Program-made: the position numbers and the translations under genes
From: an uncultured Roseovarius sp.
Lineage (GTDB): Bacteria; Pseudomonadota; Alphaproteobacteria; Rhodobacterales; Rhodobacteraceae
DNA: 64,000 nucleotides
Reading direction: 5' to 3'
NCBI GenBank assembly: GCA_951812895.1
Contig: OX638333.1
Coordinates: 2,770,001 to 2,834,000, forward strand
Notes under the pieces: generated by a model
The model's input: only the letters and a program-made list of their open reading frames with translations
Databases searched by the model: none
Told to the model about the DNA's origin: nothing
Part shown: in pieces, positions 19,225 to 27,864 of the stretch
Numbering within the stretch: the first letter of the stretch is position 1
Layout of the letters: every line of letters starts with the position of its first letter

Positions 19225-20775
19225 ATGTTTGAAACTGCAGAGGCATGGGTTGATGCCCACCGGCAGGATCTGTCGGACTGGTGTGCGACGATCTTTGAAT
19301 TTGGCGAGCCCGCCTGGCGTGAGTATCAGTCAGCCGAGTGGTACGTGGCGCGGCTGCGGGCCGAGGGGTTTTCAGTTGAGGAAGGATCAGGCGGAATGCC
19401 CACGGCGTTTTGCGCAGAATGGGCCAATGGTGATGGGCCGGTTGTGGGCATGTATGCCGAATATGACGCGGTGCCCGGAAATTGCCAGGCCGCCAAACCC
19501 GTAAAAGGGCCTCGTGATGGATTGAACGCATTGGCCGCGGGCCATACGGACCCGCATTCGGGGCTGGGCATTGGGGCGCTGGGCGGGTTGCTGGCGACCA
19601 AGGCCGCGATGGAACAGCACGGGATCAAAGGCGGATTGCGCTTTACCGGGGAACCGGCAGAGAAAGTGCGCGGGTCAAAGCCTATTCATGCCGCCAAGGG
19701 CTATTACGACGGTCTGGCGGGGATGTTTTCATTCCATCCGTTCTACATGCTGCCGCTTTGCAACACGGTCCGTTGGGATACGCAGTGCGGTGCTGCCTAT
19801 TCGATGATCTACCGGTTCCGCTGTGACGCGCCCGAGGCATGGGGGGCAAAAGATGGCGCGCCCATTCCGCAATCGCATAGTGATATCCGTGCGCCGGGTG
19901 CCAATGATGCGCTGATGCTGATGTATCAGATGGGGCGGAACCTGCGTGATGCGATGTTGCCGCATCGGGGTGGCTGGTCGATTTCCGAGGCGATATTGGG
20001 GGCAGGGCAGGCAACGGCGGACAACCTGCCGGCGTTGCAGACCGATCTGCAATATATGATCCGGGTGGCGGATGTGCAGATGGCCGAGCAGGTGAGTGCA
20101 CAGCTGGACCGGATTGCTGATCAGGTGGCGGGGCTGACAGGGTGCAGGGTTGAGCGGCACTGGGTCTGCAAATCGCGACCCGGGCTGACGAACCACGCCA
20201 TGGCGCGGCTGGTCTGGGACGAGATACAGGGCGTTGGGGCGCCAAGCTGGGACGAAGAGGCGCTTGAAGTGGCGCGGCAGGTTCAGCGCGCCTGTGGCGG
20301 AGCGGGGGATGACAATCCGCTGATCGATGCCTGCACCGCGCTGGTCTCACCGCAGGAGGCTGAGGCAGTGCTGCGTCAGTCACTACCGCCGGAGCAGATG
20401 AATTCAACCTCCGACGACTATACCGATATGAGCTGGCACGCGCCGACCGCGCGTTTCTACATAGCGCGCCCGGCGCTGCGGGATGGGCCCTATCCGGCCT
20501 GGGCGATGAATGCGTTGGGCGGAATTCCGGCAACGATTGATCCTATGGTGCAAACGGCAGCAAAGGTTCTGAGCCGGTCTGCGCTGCGCCTGTTGAGCGA
20601 TGAAGAACTGCGCCAGGAGGCGTGGGATGAGTTTGAACAGCGTACAGGTGGAGGAGTGGGCGGCAGCAACTGGATCGCACCGCTTTGTGACTATGACGCG
20701 CCGCTTGATTTTTCATGGCCGGAATATGTGGAAACAGTACGCGGACGCGGGTGGCATTTGCCGGGGGGAGGCTAG
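19225..20775 (+). CDS. M20 family amidohydrolase (AbgB-like)
   Basis: A 516-residue metallohydrolase of the M20D branch, closest in pattern to p-aminobenzoyl-glutamate hydrolase subunit B. Seen: FGEPAWREYQSAEWY at the N-terminus, GMYAEYDAVPGNCQ, AAGHTDPHSGLGIGALGG for metal ligands, and LRFTGEPAEKVRGSKP in the catalytic region. A dimerisation domain occupies the middle third. The natural substrate is not evident. It follows yjbQ closely in an apparent three-gene unit starting at 18272. Confidence 0.85.
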   Translation: MFETAEAWVDAHRQDLSDWCATIFEFGEPAWREYQSAEWYVARLRAEGFSVEEGSGGMPTAFCAEWANGDGPVVGMYAEYDAVPGNCQAAKPVKGPRDGLNALAAGHTDPHSGLGIGALGGLLATKAAMEQHGIKGGLRFTGEPAEKVRGSKPIHAAKGYYDGLAGMFSFHPFYMLPLCNTVRWDTQCGAAYSMIYRFRCDAPEAWGAKDGAPIPQSHSDIRAPGANDALMLMYQMGRNLRDAMLPHRGGWSISEAILGAGQATADNLPALQTDLQYMIRVADVQMAEQVSAQLDRIADQVAGLTGCRVERHWVCKSRPGLTNHAMARLVWDEIQGVGAPSWDEEALEVARQVQRACGGAGDDNPLIDACTALVSPQEAEAVLRQSLPPEQMNSTSDDYTDMSWHAPTARFYIARPALRDGPYPAWAMNALGGIPATIDPMVQTAAKVLSRSALRLLSDEELRQEAWDEFEQRTGGGVGGSNWIAPLCDYDAPLDFSWPEYVETVRGRGWHLPGGG

Positions 20776-21206
20776 GTGCAAACGCTGCCGTGCTGACCTC
20801 GCCGTAATTGGGCAAACGCCGAAAGTTACGCGGACTTGATCAGAGCTCCAAACTAGCTTGGAAGGTCTGAACGTGGGTACTCGGTGGTTCCCATGCCTGG
20901 ACTTGTCCCTCGATCTGCGTCTGCAAGGGACACGCCGCCGGAGTTGAGAAATGCCATGATCCTAAAACCGGGCCGCCAAGTACCTTCGCATGCATTTGGT
21001 TTCTTGCACTTCCCGTCTGATGCTCTTTCGCAACTAACCGCTCGCCGAGCCGTCTTGGGGGCAGAAAGCGCCGCAGGGATGCAACATGTTGTACTAGTGA
21101 ATATAGCGCCGATAGATGTTGGAATAGAAACGTGATTATGAAAAAATAGCGTGAAATCGAATTGTACGAATTCACGCTATTTACCCGTCATGCCAGAAAT
21201 TCGGGG
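20776..21206. other. intergenic region with no supported gene
   Basis: About 430 bases between convergent genes. Short open frames exist on both strands but show no ribosome site, motif or family resemblance. The only clear structure is the minus-strand terminator at its right end. It could be remnant DNA of a lost gene. Confidence 0.5.
21138..21182 (-). terminator. rho-independent terminator of the outer-membrane protein gene
   Basis: Twelve-base stem AAATAGCGTGAA (21144-21155) with TTCACGCTATTT (21171-21182); read on the minus strand the hairpin is followed by a run of T. It lies 25 bases beyond the stop of the gene ending at 21207. Confidence 0.8.
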
Positions 21207-21965
21207 CTATTCGATTGGGACAATGAGTTTGAAGCCGAAGATTGTATCTTCCAATTTCACACGCGATTGATCGAAGTGCCGGTAAGAGAGTGTCGGTCCG
21301 AACAATACTCCGCCTAGATCAAAATACACTCCGGTACCGACTTCGAAGAAAAGACCACTGTCGCCGCGTCTGAAACTGCCGTTAAAGACATCGACATCAG
21401 CGCGCCCATAACCCACATTAAAGAAAGCATCCCAAAGGATCGCAGCGACGCTGCTGCTGATTGCAGCGTTACGGGCCCGGCTGCCGATGATATCTGCGGT
21501 GAGACCTACATAAACACCTTGAAAATCTGTGTTGCCGTTGGTCTGAAATGTGGAAAAAGTATTGGAAATTGTTCTGTTTTGTTGGGACGAATAAATCAAC
21601 CCGCCAACGAAATAAGGTGTAAATCCGCTGAACACACTTGAAGAAGCTGCAGAGGAAGCGGCCTCTGCAATAGACCAACCTAGCTCAACACGAATATCGT
21701 TGAACCCATGGCTGTTGCCAACCGGCTCCATATACCCGCCGGAGCCGAAAATTTTGGTATCGTGATTTACGATTGTACCAAAACCAAACGCAACCCAAGC
21801 TGGAAACCAAAACGGCGCAGACGAGGACGCCGCTGACGAACCCTGAGTCGACACATTCGAGAATCGAAGTGGCTCTCTTTCGGTGGTTTCTTCTGCGGTG
21901 GCAGCTGCACCTGACAATGCAACACTGGTAATCAGTGCGGTGGCAAATTTAAAAATCGGACGCAT
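21207..21965 (-). CDS. outer-membrane beta-barrel protein
   Basis: A 252-residue protein with signal peptide MRPIFKFATALITSVALSGAAATAEE. The ATG at 21965 follows GAGGGG; a start 13 codons upstream adds no signal character. The mature chain alternates short amphipathic strands (VYVGLTADIIGS, FFEVGTGVYFDLGGVLFGPTLSYRHF) typical of an outer-membrane barrel. Several Ala/Ser-rich stretches (SSAASSSAPF, AEAASSAASSSVF) are unusual. It ends IFGFKLIVPIE without the usual terminal Phe. Family not identified. Confidence 0.65.
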   Translation of the reverse strand: MRPIFKFATALITSVALSGAAATAEETTEREPLRFSNVSTQGSSAASSSAPFWFPAWVAFGFGTIVNHDTKIFGSGGYMEPVGNSHGFNDIRVELGWSIAEAASSAASSSVFSGFTPYFVGGLIYSSQQNRTISNTFSTFQTNGNTDFQGVYVGLTADIIGSRARNAAISSSVAAILWDAFFNVGYGRADVDVFNGSFRRGDSGLFFEVGTGVYFDLGGVLFGPTLSYRHFDQSRVKLEDTIFGFKLIVPIE

Positions 21966-22156
21966 TTTTTCCCCTCGTTTGTCAATTGCCCGGGTATTTT
22001 GCACCGGATCGTTTGATAATTATCTTACTGGTGCAACGGTGCTGCCAGTATGCTGCTCTGCCCGAAACACAAATGCCAGCCTGTGAGTCTGGCGGTACAA
22101 TTGTTTAAAAGGAACATAGAATCAGACAAGCCACAAGCCCGTCGGGATTGAATTTT

Positions 22157-22185
22157 CCGGCGGTCGGGGATGTCCGAGCCGCCGG
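22157..22185 (-). terminator. possible hairpin after the sulfate-activation gene
   Basis: CCGGCGG (22157-22163) can pair with CCGCCGG (22179-22185), 20 bases beyond the stop at 22205. No T-run follows on the minus strand, so it is a weak terminator candidate. Confidence 0.35.
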
Positions 22186-22204
22186 AGTTGTCACCATTTC
22201 GTGA

Positions 22205-24280
22205 TCAGCCTGCGATCAGGCCCATTTGTTCCAGTTTGAGGATCACCTGATGGGCGCAGTTATCTACTTCGACATTTTCGGTCTCGACGCTGAGCTCAGG
22301 CTTTTCAGGCACGTCGTAGGGGTCTGAAATCCCGGTGAATTCTTTGATCTTGCCCTCGCGTGCCAGTTTGTAGAGACCCTTGCGGTCGCGGCGTTCGCAT
22401 TCTGCGATCGTGGTGGCAACGTGGACTTCGACGAAGGCGCCGAAGGCTTCTACATCCTCGCGGACCGCGCGCCGGGTGGTAGCATAGGGGGCGATTGGTG
22501 CGCAGATCGCGATGCCGCCATTCTTGGTGATCTCGGATGCAACATAGCCGATTCGGCGAATGTTAAGGTCGCGGTGTTCTTTGGAAAAGCCCAGCTCGGA
22601 CGACAGGTTTTTCCGAACAATGTCGCCATCCAAAAGGGTAACAGGACGCCCGCCCATTTCCATCAGCTTGACCATAAGGGCATTGGCAATTGTCGATTTG
22701 CCTGAACCGGAAAAGCCGGTGAAGAAGACAGTGAAGCCTTGTTTCGACCGCGGCGGGCGGGTTTTACGAAGTTCTTTGACCACTTCAGGGAATGAGAACC
22801 ACTCAGGAATTTCCAGACCCTCTGCCAGACGGCGTCGCAGTTCGGTGCCCGAAATGTTCAGGATGGTGACACTGTCCTTGTCTGCAATTTCATCCATCGG
22901 TTCGTATTGTGCACGTTCCTGCACATAGACCATGTGTTTGAAGTCCAGCATTTCAATGCCGATTTCTTCCTGATGCGCGCGGAACAGGTCCTGCGCATCG
23001 TAAGGTCCGTAGAAATCTTCGCCCTGGCTGTTCTTACCGGGTCCGGCGTGGTCGCGGCCGACGATGAAGTGGGTGCAGCCGTGGTTGGCGCGGATCAGGC
23101 CGTGCCAGACAGCCTCGCGCGGGCCGGCCATGCGCATTGCCAGATTGAGCAGGCTCATTGTGGTTGTGGAGCCGGGGTATTTGTCCAGAACAGCCTCGTA
23201 ACAACGCACACGCGTGAAGTGATCCACATCTCCGGGTTTGGTCATGCCGACGACCGGGTGGATCATCAGGTTGGCCTGCGCCTCCTTGGCGGCACGGAAC
23301 GTCAACTCTTGGTGCGCGCGGTGCAGGGGGTTGCGGGTTTGGAAGGCAACCACCTTGCGCCAACCCAGCTTGCGGAAGTAGGCGCGCAGTTCGTTCGGTG
23401 TGTCGCGACGACCTCGGAAATCGTAATGTACCGGTTGCTGAATGCCGGTGACCGGTCCGCCCAGATAGACGTTTCCGGCGGTGTTGTGCAGGTAGTTGAC
23501 CGCAGGGTGTGCGTCATCATCGGCCCCAAAGACCTTTTCGGCTTCGTTGGATTTGTTCGGGGTCCAGCGGTCGGTGACGGTCATCGTAGCAAGGATCACG
23601 CCTTCCTGATCACGCAGTGCAATGTCCTGGCCCAGCTCGATGCTGTCGGCAAAGCCTTTGGTTACGTCCAGCGTGATAGGCATTGGCCAAAGCGTGCCGT
23701 TGGTCAAACGCATGTTTTCAACAACACCGTTGTAATCTTCTTCGCTGAGGAAGCCTTTGAGCGGGTTGAACCCGCCGTTCATCAATAGCTCCAGGTCGCA
23801 AATCTGACGTGGTGTCAGATCGTGGCTCACCAGATCGGCGGCTTCGACCTTTAGCTTTTGGGCGCTTTCGTAAGAGACGAAAAGCTCTGGGATAGGGGCG
23901 AGGTTGTTTTGCACGAGTTTTGTCCTGTGTTTAAAGGGTTCTAGGCCACTGGTGGTACCGGTGAGTTCGGCATGAAGCGCGTCATATTCCGCGAATTTTC
24001 GGGTCAGAAACTGATCTGTGAGCCGTATCTTTTCCGCCGCGCCGCGGGATGTGAGGGCATAGGCAAAGCGTTGCCGTTTGTCCGGGCCGTCGCGTTCGCT
24101 GATCTTGATAAAACCGGCCTCAGATGCGCGCCGCAGCAAAGCATTCAGATGGCCAAGGGAAACTCCGATCGCGGCGGCGGTTGCGCGCTGCGACGCATCC
24201 GGCGCCAGATCCAGCTGACGCAGGAGGCGGAAGAGCTGATCTTCTTCCTGAAGGTTTGGTTTTGTATCAAGCGTGGTCAA
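22205..24280 (-). CDS. winged-helix domain fused to ATP sulfurylase and APS kinase
   Basis: A 691-residue reading frame. Residues 10-107 resemble the EPS-associated MarR-type winged helix (LFRLLRQLDLAPDASQRATA, AIGVSLGHLNALL, ALTSRGAAEKIRLTDQFL). Residues 123-691 (569 residues) are a complete bifunctional enzyme: ATP sulfurylase with QTRNPLHRAH (314-323) and GRDHAG (408-413), then APS kinase with the P-loop GFSGSGKS (522-529) and a DGD motif. It makes APS and then PAPS. The fused form needs the TTG at 24280, since an in-frame TGA lies just upstream. A GTG at 23914 with AGGAC eight bases before it would start the enzyme alone. No stop separates the halves. Confidence 0.85.
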   Translation of the reverse strand: MTTLDTKPNLQEEDQLFRLLRQLDLAPDASQRATAAAIGVSLGHLNALLRRASEAGFIKISERDGPDKRQRFAYALTSRGAAEKIRLTDQFLTRKFAEYDALHAELTGTTSGLEPFKHRTKLVQNNLAPIPELFVSYESAQKLKVEAADLVSHDLTPRQICDLELLMNGGFNPLKGFLSEEDYNGVVENMRLTNGTLWPMPITLDVTKGFADSIELGQDIALRDQEGVILATMTVTDRWTPNKSNEAEKVFGADDDAHPAVNYLHNTAGNVYLGGPVTGIQQPVHYDFRGRRDTPNELRAYFRKLGWRKVVAFQTRNPLHRAHQELTFRAAKEAQANLMIHPVVGMTKPGDVDHFTRVRCYEAVLDKYPGSTTTMSLLNLAMRMAGPREAVWHGLIRANHGCTHFIVGRDHAGPGKNSQGEDFYGPYDAQDLFRAHQEEIGIEMLDFKHMVYVQERAQYEPMDEIADKDSVTILNISGTELRRRLAEGLEIPEWFSFPEVVKELRKTRPPRSKQGFTVFFTGFSGSGKSTIANALMVKLMEMGGRPVTLLDGDIVRKNLSSELGFSKEHRDLNIRRIGYVASEITKNGGIAICAPIAPYATTRRAVREDVEAFGAFVEVHVATTIAECERRDRKGLYKLAREGKIKEFTGISDPYDVPEKPELSVETENVEVDNCAHQVILKLEQMGLIAG

Positions 24281-24297
24281 GGGTGCGACTCAATATA

Positions 24298-24313
24298 TGT
24301 TCACGCGTGAACA
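24298..24313. promoter_or_regulatory. perfect 16-base palindrome upstream of the sulfate-activation fusion
   Basis: TGTTCACGCGTGAACA, 17 bases before the TTG start at 24280. Its position suggests an operator, most simply for the gene's own winged-helix domain. The right half continues as TGAACACATGTCA, sharing the 11-base TGAACACATGT with the TetR-gene inverted repeat at 1061. Confidence 0.55.
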
Positions 24314-24444
24314 CATGTCATAATCTGCCCGTTTGGAAAAGAGAAAATTCCCTGTGTGATGCTCGGCCGGAAAACTGTTGCCTACGAGTCACTTTGTAAT
24401 ACACAAACCTGTTTATGGGCCCGAAAAGGTTTTACGGTTTGAGA

Positions 24445-25020
24445 ATGGAAGATCGGGTATTAATACGGCCAGCTACCGCGCAGGATGCCAAGGCCGTCGC
24501 GGAATTTAACGTCATTGCGGATGAAGGCCTGCCGCTTATTTATTGGGGGCAAGAAGCTCCGGCAGGTGTTGATCCGCTTGAATACGGTGCAAGTCTTGCA
24601 GCGAGGCCAGAATATAAGAATGGTTTTTCCAACAGCGACATCGCCGAAATTGACGGTGAAGTTGTTGGAGGAGCTTGTAGCTATGCCGTGGGCCCGCATA
24701 GAGCGGGTCAGGATTACATGGCTCCATTCCACCGGCTTAAATCCCTGTTTTCCGGGGCTTGGTACCTAGACTTTATTTCTGTTTTGCCAGAGGCGCGCGG
24801 GCAAGGCGTTGCAACGCTGCTGATCGACGCTGCCGCCAAACGCGGCGCACGCGCTGGAGTTGGTACTTTGTGTCTGTTGATGCTCGACACGAATACCGCG
24901 GCGCACCGAGCGTATCAACGCGCCGGGTTCAAAATCGCAGCGCGTGAAACTCTGCCGCAAGATCGACCTTGGCCTCCGCCTGAAGTTCAGGAGGTCATAG
25001 CCTTTTCGCGCAAGATCTAG
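24445..25020 (+). CDS. GNAT family N-acetyltransferase
   Basis: A 191-residue acetyl-CoA-dependent acyltransferase. The N-terminus VLIRPATAQDAKAVAEF is a typical GNAT opening. Motif A, ISVLPEARGQGVATLLIDAA, carries the RGQGVA pyrophosphate-binding loop, and HRAYQRAGFKIAARE is motif B. The substrate is unknown. The start is uncertain: ATG at 24445 is preferred on homology grounds, and an ATG at 24415 is also open; neither has a good ribosome site. It diverges from the sulfate-activation gene and converges on trxB. Confidence 0.85.
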   Translation: MEDRVLIRPATAQDAKAVAEFNVIADEGLPLIYWGQEAPAGVDPLEYGASLAARPEYKNGFSNSDIAEIDGEVVGGACSYAVGPHRAGQDYMAPFHRLKSLFSGAWYLDFISVLPEARGQGVATLLIDAAAKRGARAGVGTLCLLMLDTNTAAHRAYQRAGFKIAARETLPQDRPWPPPEVQEVIAFSRKI

Positions 25021-25043
25021 CGAAGGAAAAGCGAAGACGATGA

Positions 25044-25988
25044 TCAGCCTTCCAACTCTGCCAAAAACTTCTCAGCATCCAGTGCGGCCATACATCCCAT
25101 TCCGGCGCTGGTGACGGCCTGGCGGTAAACGTGGTCTGTCAGGTCGCCCGCGGCGAACAGGCCGGGCACGGAGGTGCGGGTGCTGCCCGCCTCGACCCTG
25201 ACATAATCGCCATGATGCATGTCGACCTTGCCCTTCACCAGCTCATTGGCGGGGGCGTGGCCGATTGCGATGAACACACCTTTGCAGGGAACTTCGGTAA
25301 TCTCGCCGGTCTGGTTGTTCTTAACCTTCACGCCGGTCACACCTTTGGGATTGTCATCTCCGACCACTTCTTGCAATTCATGAAACCAGAGCGGTTCGAT
25401 CTTGGGATGTTTAAGAAGGCGGTTCTGAAGGATCTTTTCGCCACGAAGCTCGTCACGGCGGTGAATCAGGGTGACCTTGCTCGCAAAATTAGTTAGAAAA
25501 AGCGCCTCTTCGATGGCAGTGTTGCCGCCGCCGATTACGACAATCTCTTGCCCGCGGTAAAAGAACCCGTCGCAAGTGGCACAGGCGCTTACGCCAAAAC
25601 CCTTGAATGCCTCTTCGCTTTCCAGTCCAAGCCATTTTGCCCGTGCTCCGGTGGCAAGTATTACGGCATCGGCTGTGTAAACCGTGCCGCTGTCCCCTTT
25701 GGCCACAAAGGGGCGGCTTTCTGTGTCGAGCTCGGTGATGATATCGCCAATGATCTCACATCCCATCGCTTTGGCATGCGCTTCCATCCGGACCATCAGG
25801 TCGGGGCCCTGTACCTCTGTATCGCCCGGCCAGTTTTCAACTTCGGTTGTTGTGGTCAGCTGCCCACCGGGTTCAATCCCCTGAACCAGAATTGGCTGCA
25901 GCATTGCGCGGCTGGCATAAACGCCGGCAGTGTAACCTGCAGGTCCGGACCCGATGATCAGAGTTTTGGTGTGACGGGTTTCTGCCAT
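25044..25988 (-). CDS. trxB: thioredoxin reductase
   Basis: A 314-residue FAD enzyme that reduces thioredoxin with NADPH. GSGPAGYTAGVYASRA near the N-terminus binds FAD, the redox pair is in SACATCDGFFY (CATC), VIGGGNTAIEEALFL binds NADPH, and the C-terminal GLFAAGDLTDHVYRQAVTSAG segment is also typical. Length is exactly that of bacterial TrxB. It is divergent from the Lrp-type regulator at 26264 across about 275 bases, an arrangement I associate with Rhodobacteraceae. Confidence 0.95.
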   Translation of the reverse strand: MAETRHTKTLIIGSGPAGYTAGVYASRAMLQPILVQGIEPGGQLTTTTEVENWPGDTEVQGPDLMVRMEAHAKAMGCEIIGDIITELDTESRPFVAKGDSGTVYTADAVILATGARAKWLGLESEEAFKGFGVSACATCDGFFYRGQEIVVIGGGNTAIEEALFLTNFASKVTLIHRRDELRGEKILQNRLLKHPKIEPLWFHELQEVVGDDNPKGVTGVKVKNNQTGEITEVPCKGVFIAIGHAPANELVKGKVDMHHGDYVRVEAGSTRTSVPGLFAAGDLTDHVYRQAVTSAGMGCMAALDAEKFLAELEG

Positions 25989-26263
25989 TTTGAGCCTCGT
26001 ACAATATGCGGTTCACAACCGTGAAATTTCTCGGGTCTGATATAGCGATGCCGGTTGGAACTTGTAACCCCTCGGATAAAGGTGAAAGGGCTTCTTTCTG
26101 GTCGAATATTTCTGCGAACGCGGGCGCTGCTGCCCCGGTTGTCAGGTTCCGGTTTTTCGCCTGTGACATGAATATTCGCGAAATGATCTTGCGTGTGCGT
26201 GAAATATTATTGCGCGCAGGATGGACGGTGGTATAACAATCGCGAATTTTCAGGAGATTTGCC

Positions 26264-26764
26264 ATGCCCGCAACCCGTCTGGACGAGATTGACCGCAAGA
26301 TACTTGCGGAATTGCAGGCGGATGGGCGCATGACGAACGTGGAACTGGCCCGCAGGGTAGGCATCTCGGCGCCGCCCTGTTTGCGCCGCGTGCGGACGCT
26401 TGAAGAATCAGGTTATATCCGTGGCTATCATGCCAATGTCGATGCCCGCGAGCTAGGGTTCGAAGTACAGGTTTTTGCGATGGTTGGTCTGGTCAGTCAG
26501 GCAGAGGCCGATCTGAGCGCATTCGAACACCGCTGCCGTGCCTGGCCGCTGGTTCGAGAATGTCACATGCTGAATGGCGAAGTGGATTTTGTCCTCAAAT
26601 GCGTGGCGCCGGATCTGTCTACGTTTCAGCGGTTTTTAACCGAAGAGCTTACGGCCGCGGACAATGTTGCCAGCGTCAAGACTTCATTGGTCATCCGGGG
26701 TGCCAAGGACGAACCTGGAGTCCCCTTCGACATTCTGGAAGAGCGTTTGAACCAAACAGCCTGA
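26264..26764 (+). CDS. Lrp/AsnC family transcriptional regulator
   Basis: A 166-residue regulator. The N-terminal helix-turn-helix (LDEIDRKILAELQADGRMTNVELA, then RVGISAPPCLRRVRTLEESG) is followed by the RAM ligand-sensing domain (about residues 65-150). Amino acids are the usual effectors of the family; nothing in the sequence fixes which. A CAGGAG ribosome site precedes the ATG. It is divergent from trxB and convergent with the Hint protein gene, only six bases from its stop. Confidence 0.92.
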   Translation: MPATRLDEIDRKILAELQADGRMTNVELARRVGISAPPCLRRVRTLEESGYIRGYHANVDARELGFEVQVFAMVGLVSQAEADLSAFEHRCRAWPLVRECHMLNGEVDFVLKCVAPDLSTFQRFLTEELTAADNVASVKTSLVIRGAKDEPGVPFDILEERLNQTA

Positions 26765-26769
26765 AAATA

Positions 26770-27564
26770 TCAGGCCGGGATAGCGTCCGGCAGATCGCTT
26801 GGCGGGATACGAGCGTGGGACAATGAGCCAAAATCACGTGGCTCACGGATATGCGGGAAGAACGACAAGAACAGCGTCAGCATGTTGTGGCCCATATTCC
26901 GTTCGAACCCGGGACCTGGGTGAAAGCTTTCGGTTTCCAGTCCGGCGGCGTTGATGATTGCGTGGCGCGGCAGGCCGATATGATACACACTGACCGGACG
27001 AGGGGGCTCAATATCAAAAACGTTAAGCCCGTCTGTCAGGTTTGTCACAGGTGTAAATACTCGCTCGTTTGAGTAACCTTCAAATCGGCCTGTGCGCCGC
27101 ATCAGCAAGCGCGCACCAGGGCCTGCCATCAGATCGCTTTGCGGCCGGCCGACGCCGAAACTATCCGTCATCACGCGGGTCAGGCGGCGCGATTGCGGGC
27201 TGAGTTGTTCGGCATTGGGGACAAGGGACATAGAGCCAATCCATTGGACCGGCATCTGTTTGCGGCCGTTGGCGAGGATCTTCATGCCGGGCACCAGATC
27301 TTCGACAGCGACCTGACCACGGGACGTGGCAATGAGTGTGCCCCGCGCAAACGCTGAGAAAGCAGATTCAAAAACCGGCAGAGCAGGACCGATTTGATCA
27401 GAATAATTTGCCTGACCATCTGGAAGCAGAGAGGCAATCTGATATTTGCGCATCGCCAGTGATGCCCGCCCGGACCGAGGGACCGTGGTCTGGCCGGGCA
27501 TCACTGAATTCTTTGCAGCAAGGGGTGCCGCCGAGAGGCGGGCGACAGAATTGGGCGTAGCCAT
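26770..27564 (-). CDS. Hint-domain protein
   Basis: A 264-residue protein of the Hedgehog/intein-type (Hint) group common in roseobacters. The Hint block begins around residue 72 with FARGTLIATSRGQVAVEDLVPGM, followed by PVQWIGSMSL and later VYHIGLPRHAIINAAGL. The position where splicing members carry the nucleophilic Cys reads Ala-Arg-Gly-Thr, so self-cleavage is doubtful. No signal peptide or other domain is clear. Known relatives are often in or near large extracellular proteins; here it stands alone, convergent with the Lrp gene. Confidence 0.75.
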   Translation of the reverse strand: MATPNSVARLSAAPLAAKNSVMPGQTTVPRSGRASLAMRKYQIASLLPDGQANYSDQIGPALPVFESAFSAFARGTLIATSRGQVAVEDLVPGMKILANGRKQMPVQWIGSMSLVPNAEQLSPQSRRLTRVMTDSFGVGRPQSDLMAGPGARLLMRRTGRFEGYSNERVFTPVTNLTDGLNVFDIEPPRPVSVYHIGLPRHAIINAAGLETESFHPGPGFERNMGHNMLTLFLSFFPHIREPRDFGSLSHARIPPSDLPDAIPA

Positions 27565-27864
27565 GTTGTGTTACCTTTTCAGGTCGTCACAACCGCGTCG
27601 GCCCCCACCGACAACGACAGAAGGACGGAATTGGGTCATTCACGTTGTTGATGGAAAACAATAACCCGATCTAACCAAGTTTAGTCAAATTTATCCGACT
27701 ATTGTCGATGCTTCCATGACAATTCGGTCGGTAACATGGGATTGTATCTAGGATTGGGTGGTGTTCTGCCACAATTCAAAATTCTGCATCCGAATCAAAA
27801 CGGGCCGCGCGAGAGTTCGGCGGCCCGTAGAATATCCGGATCAGATCAGGTGTGACGCCTGTGA
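27565..27864. other. intergenic region upstream of the Hint gene
   Basis: About 300 bases with the Hint gene promoter on the left side and the terminator of the 43-residue protein gene on the right. No further gene is evident. Confidence 0.4.
27797..27827 (-). terminator. rho-independent terminator of the 43-residue protein gene
   Basis: CGGGCCGC (27801-27808) pairs with GCGGCCCG (27820-27827) around an 11-base loop. On the minus strand the hairpin is followed by TTTTG. It lies 37 bases after the stop at 27865. Confidence 0.75.

Noticed and set aside
19682-20533. A 283-codon open frame on the minus strand, Pro/Ser/Ala-rich
   Set aside because: Antisense shadow of the M20 hydrolase; low-complexity composition is typical of such shadows.
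20840-21175. Minus-strand frame of 111 codons between the M20 and outer-membrane genes
   Set aside because: No ribosome site and no similarity to a known protein by eye; it also reads through the terminator hairpin.
22907-23788. A 293-codon open frame on the plus strand
   Set aside because: Antisense to the ATP sulfurylase coding region; no motif and no ribosome site.
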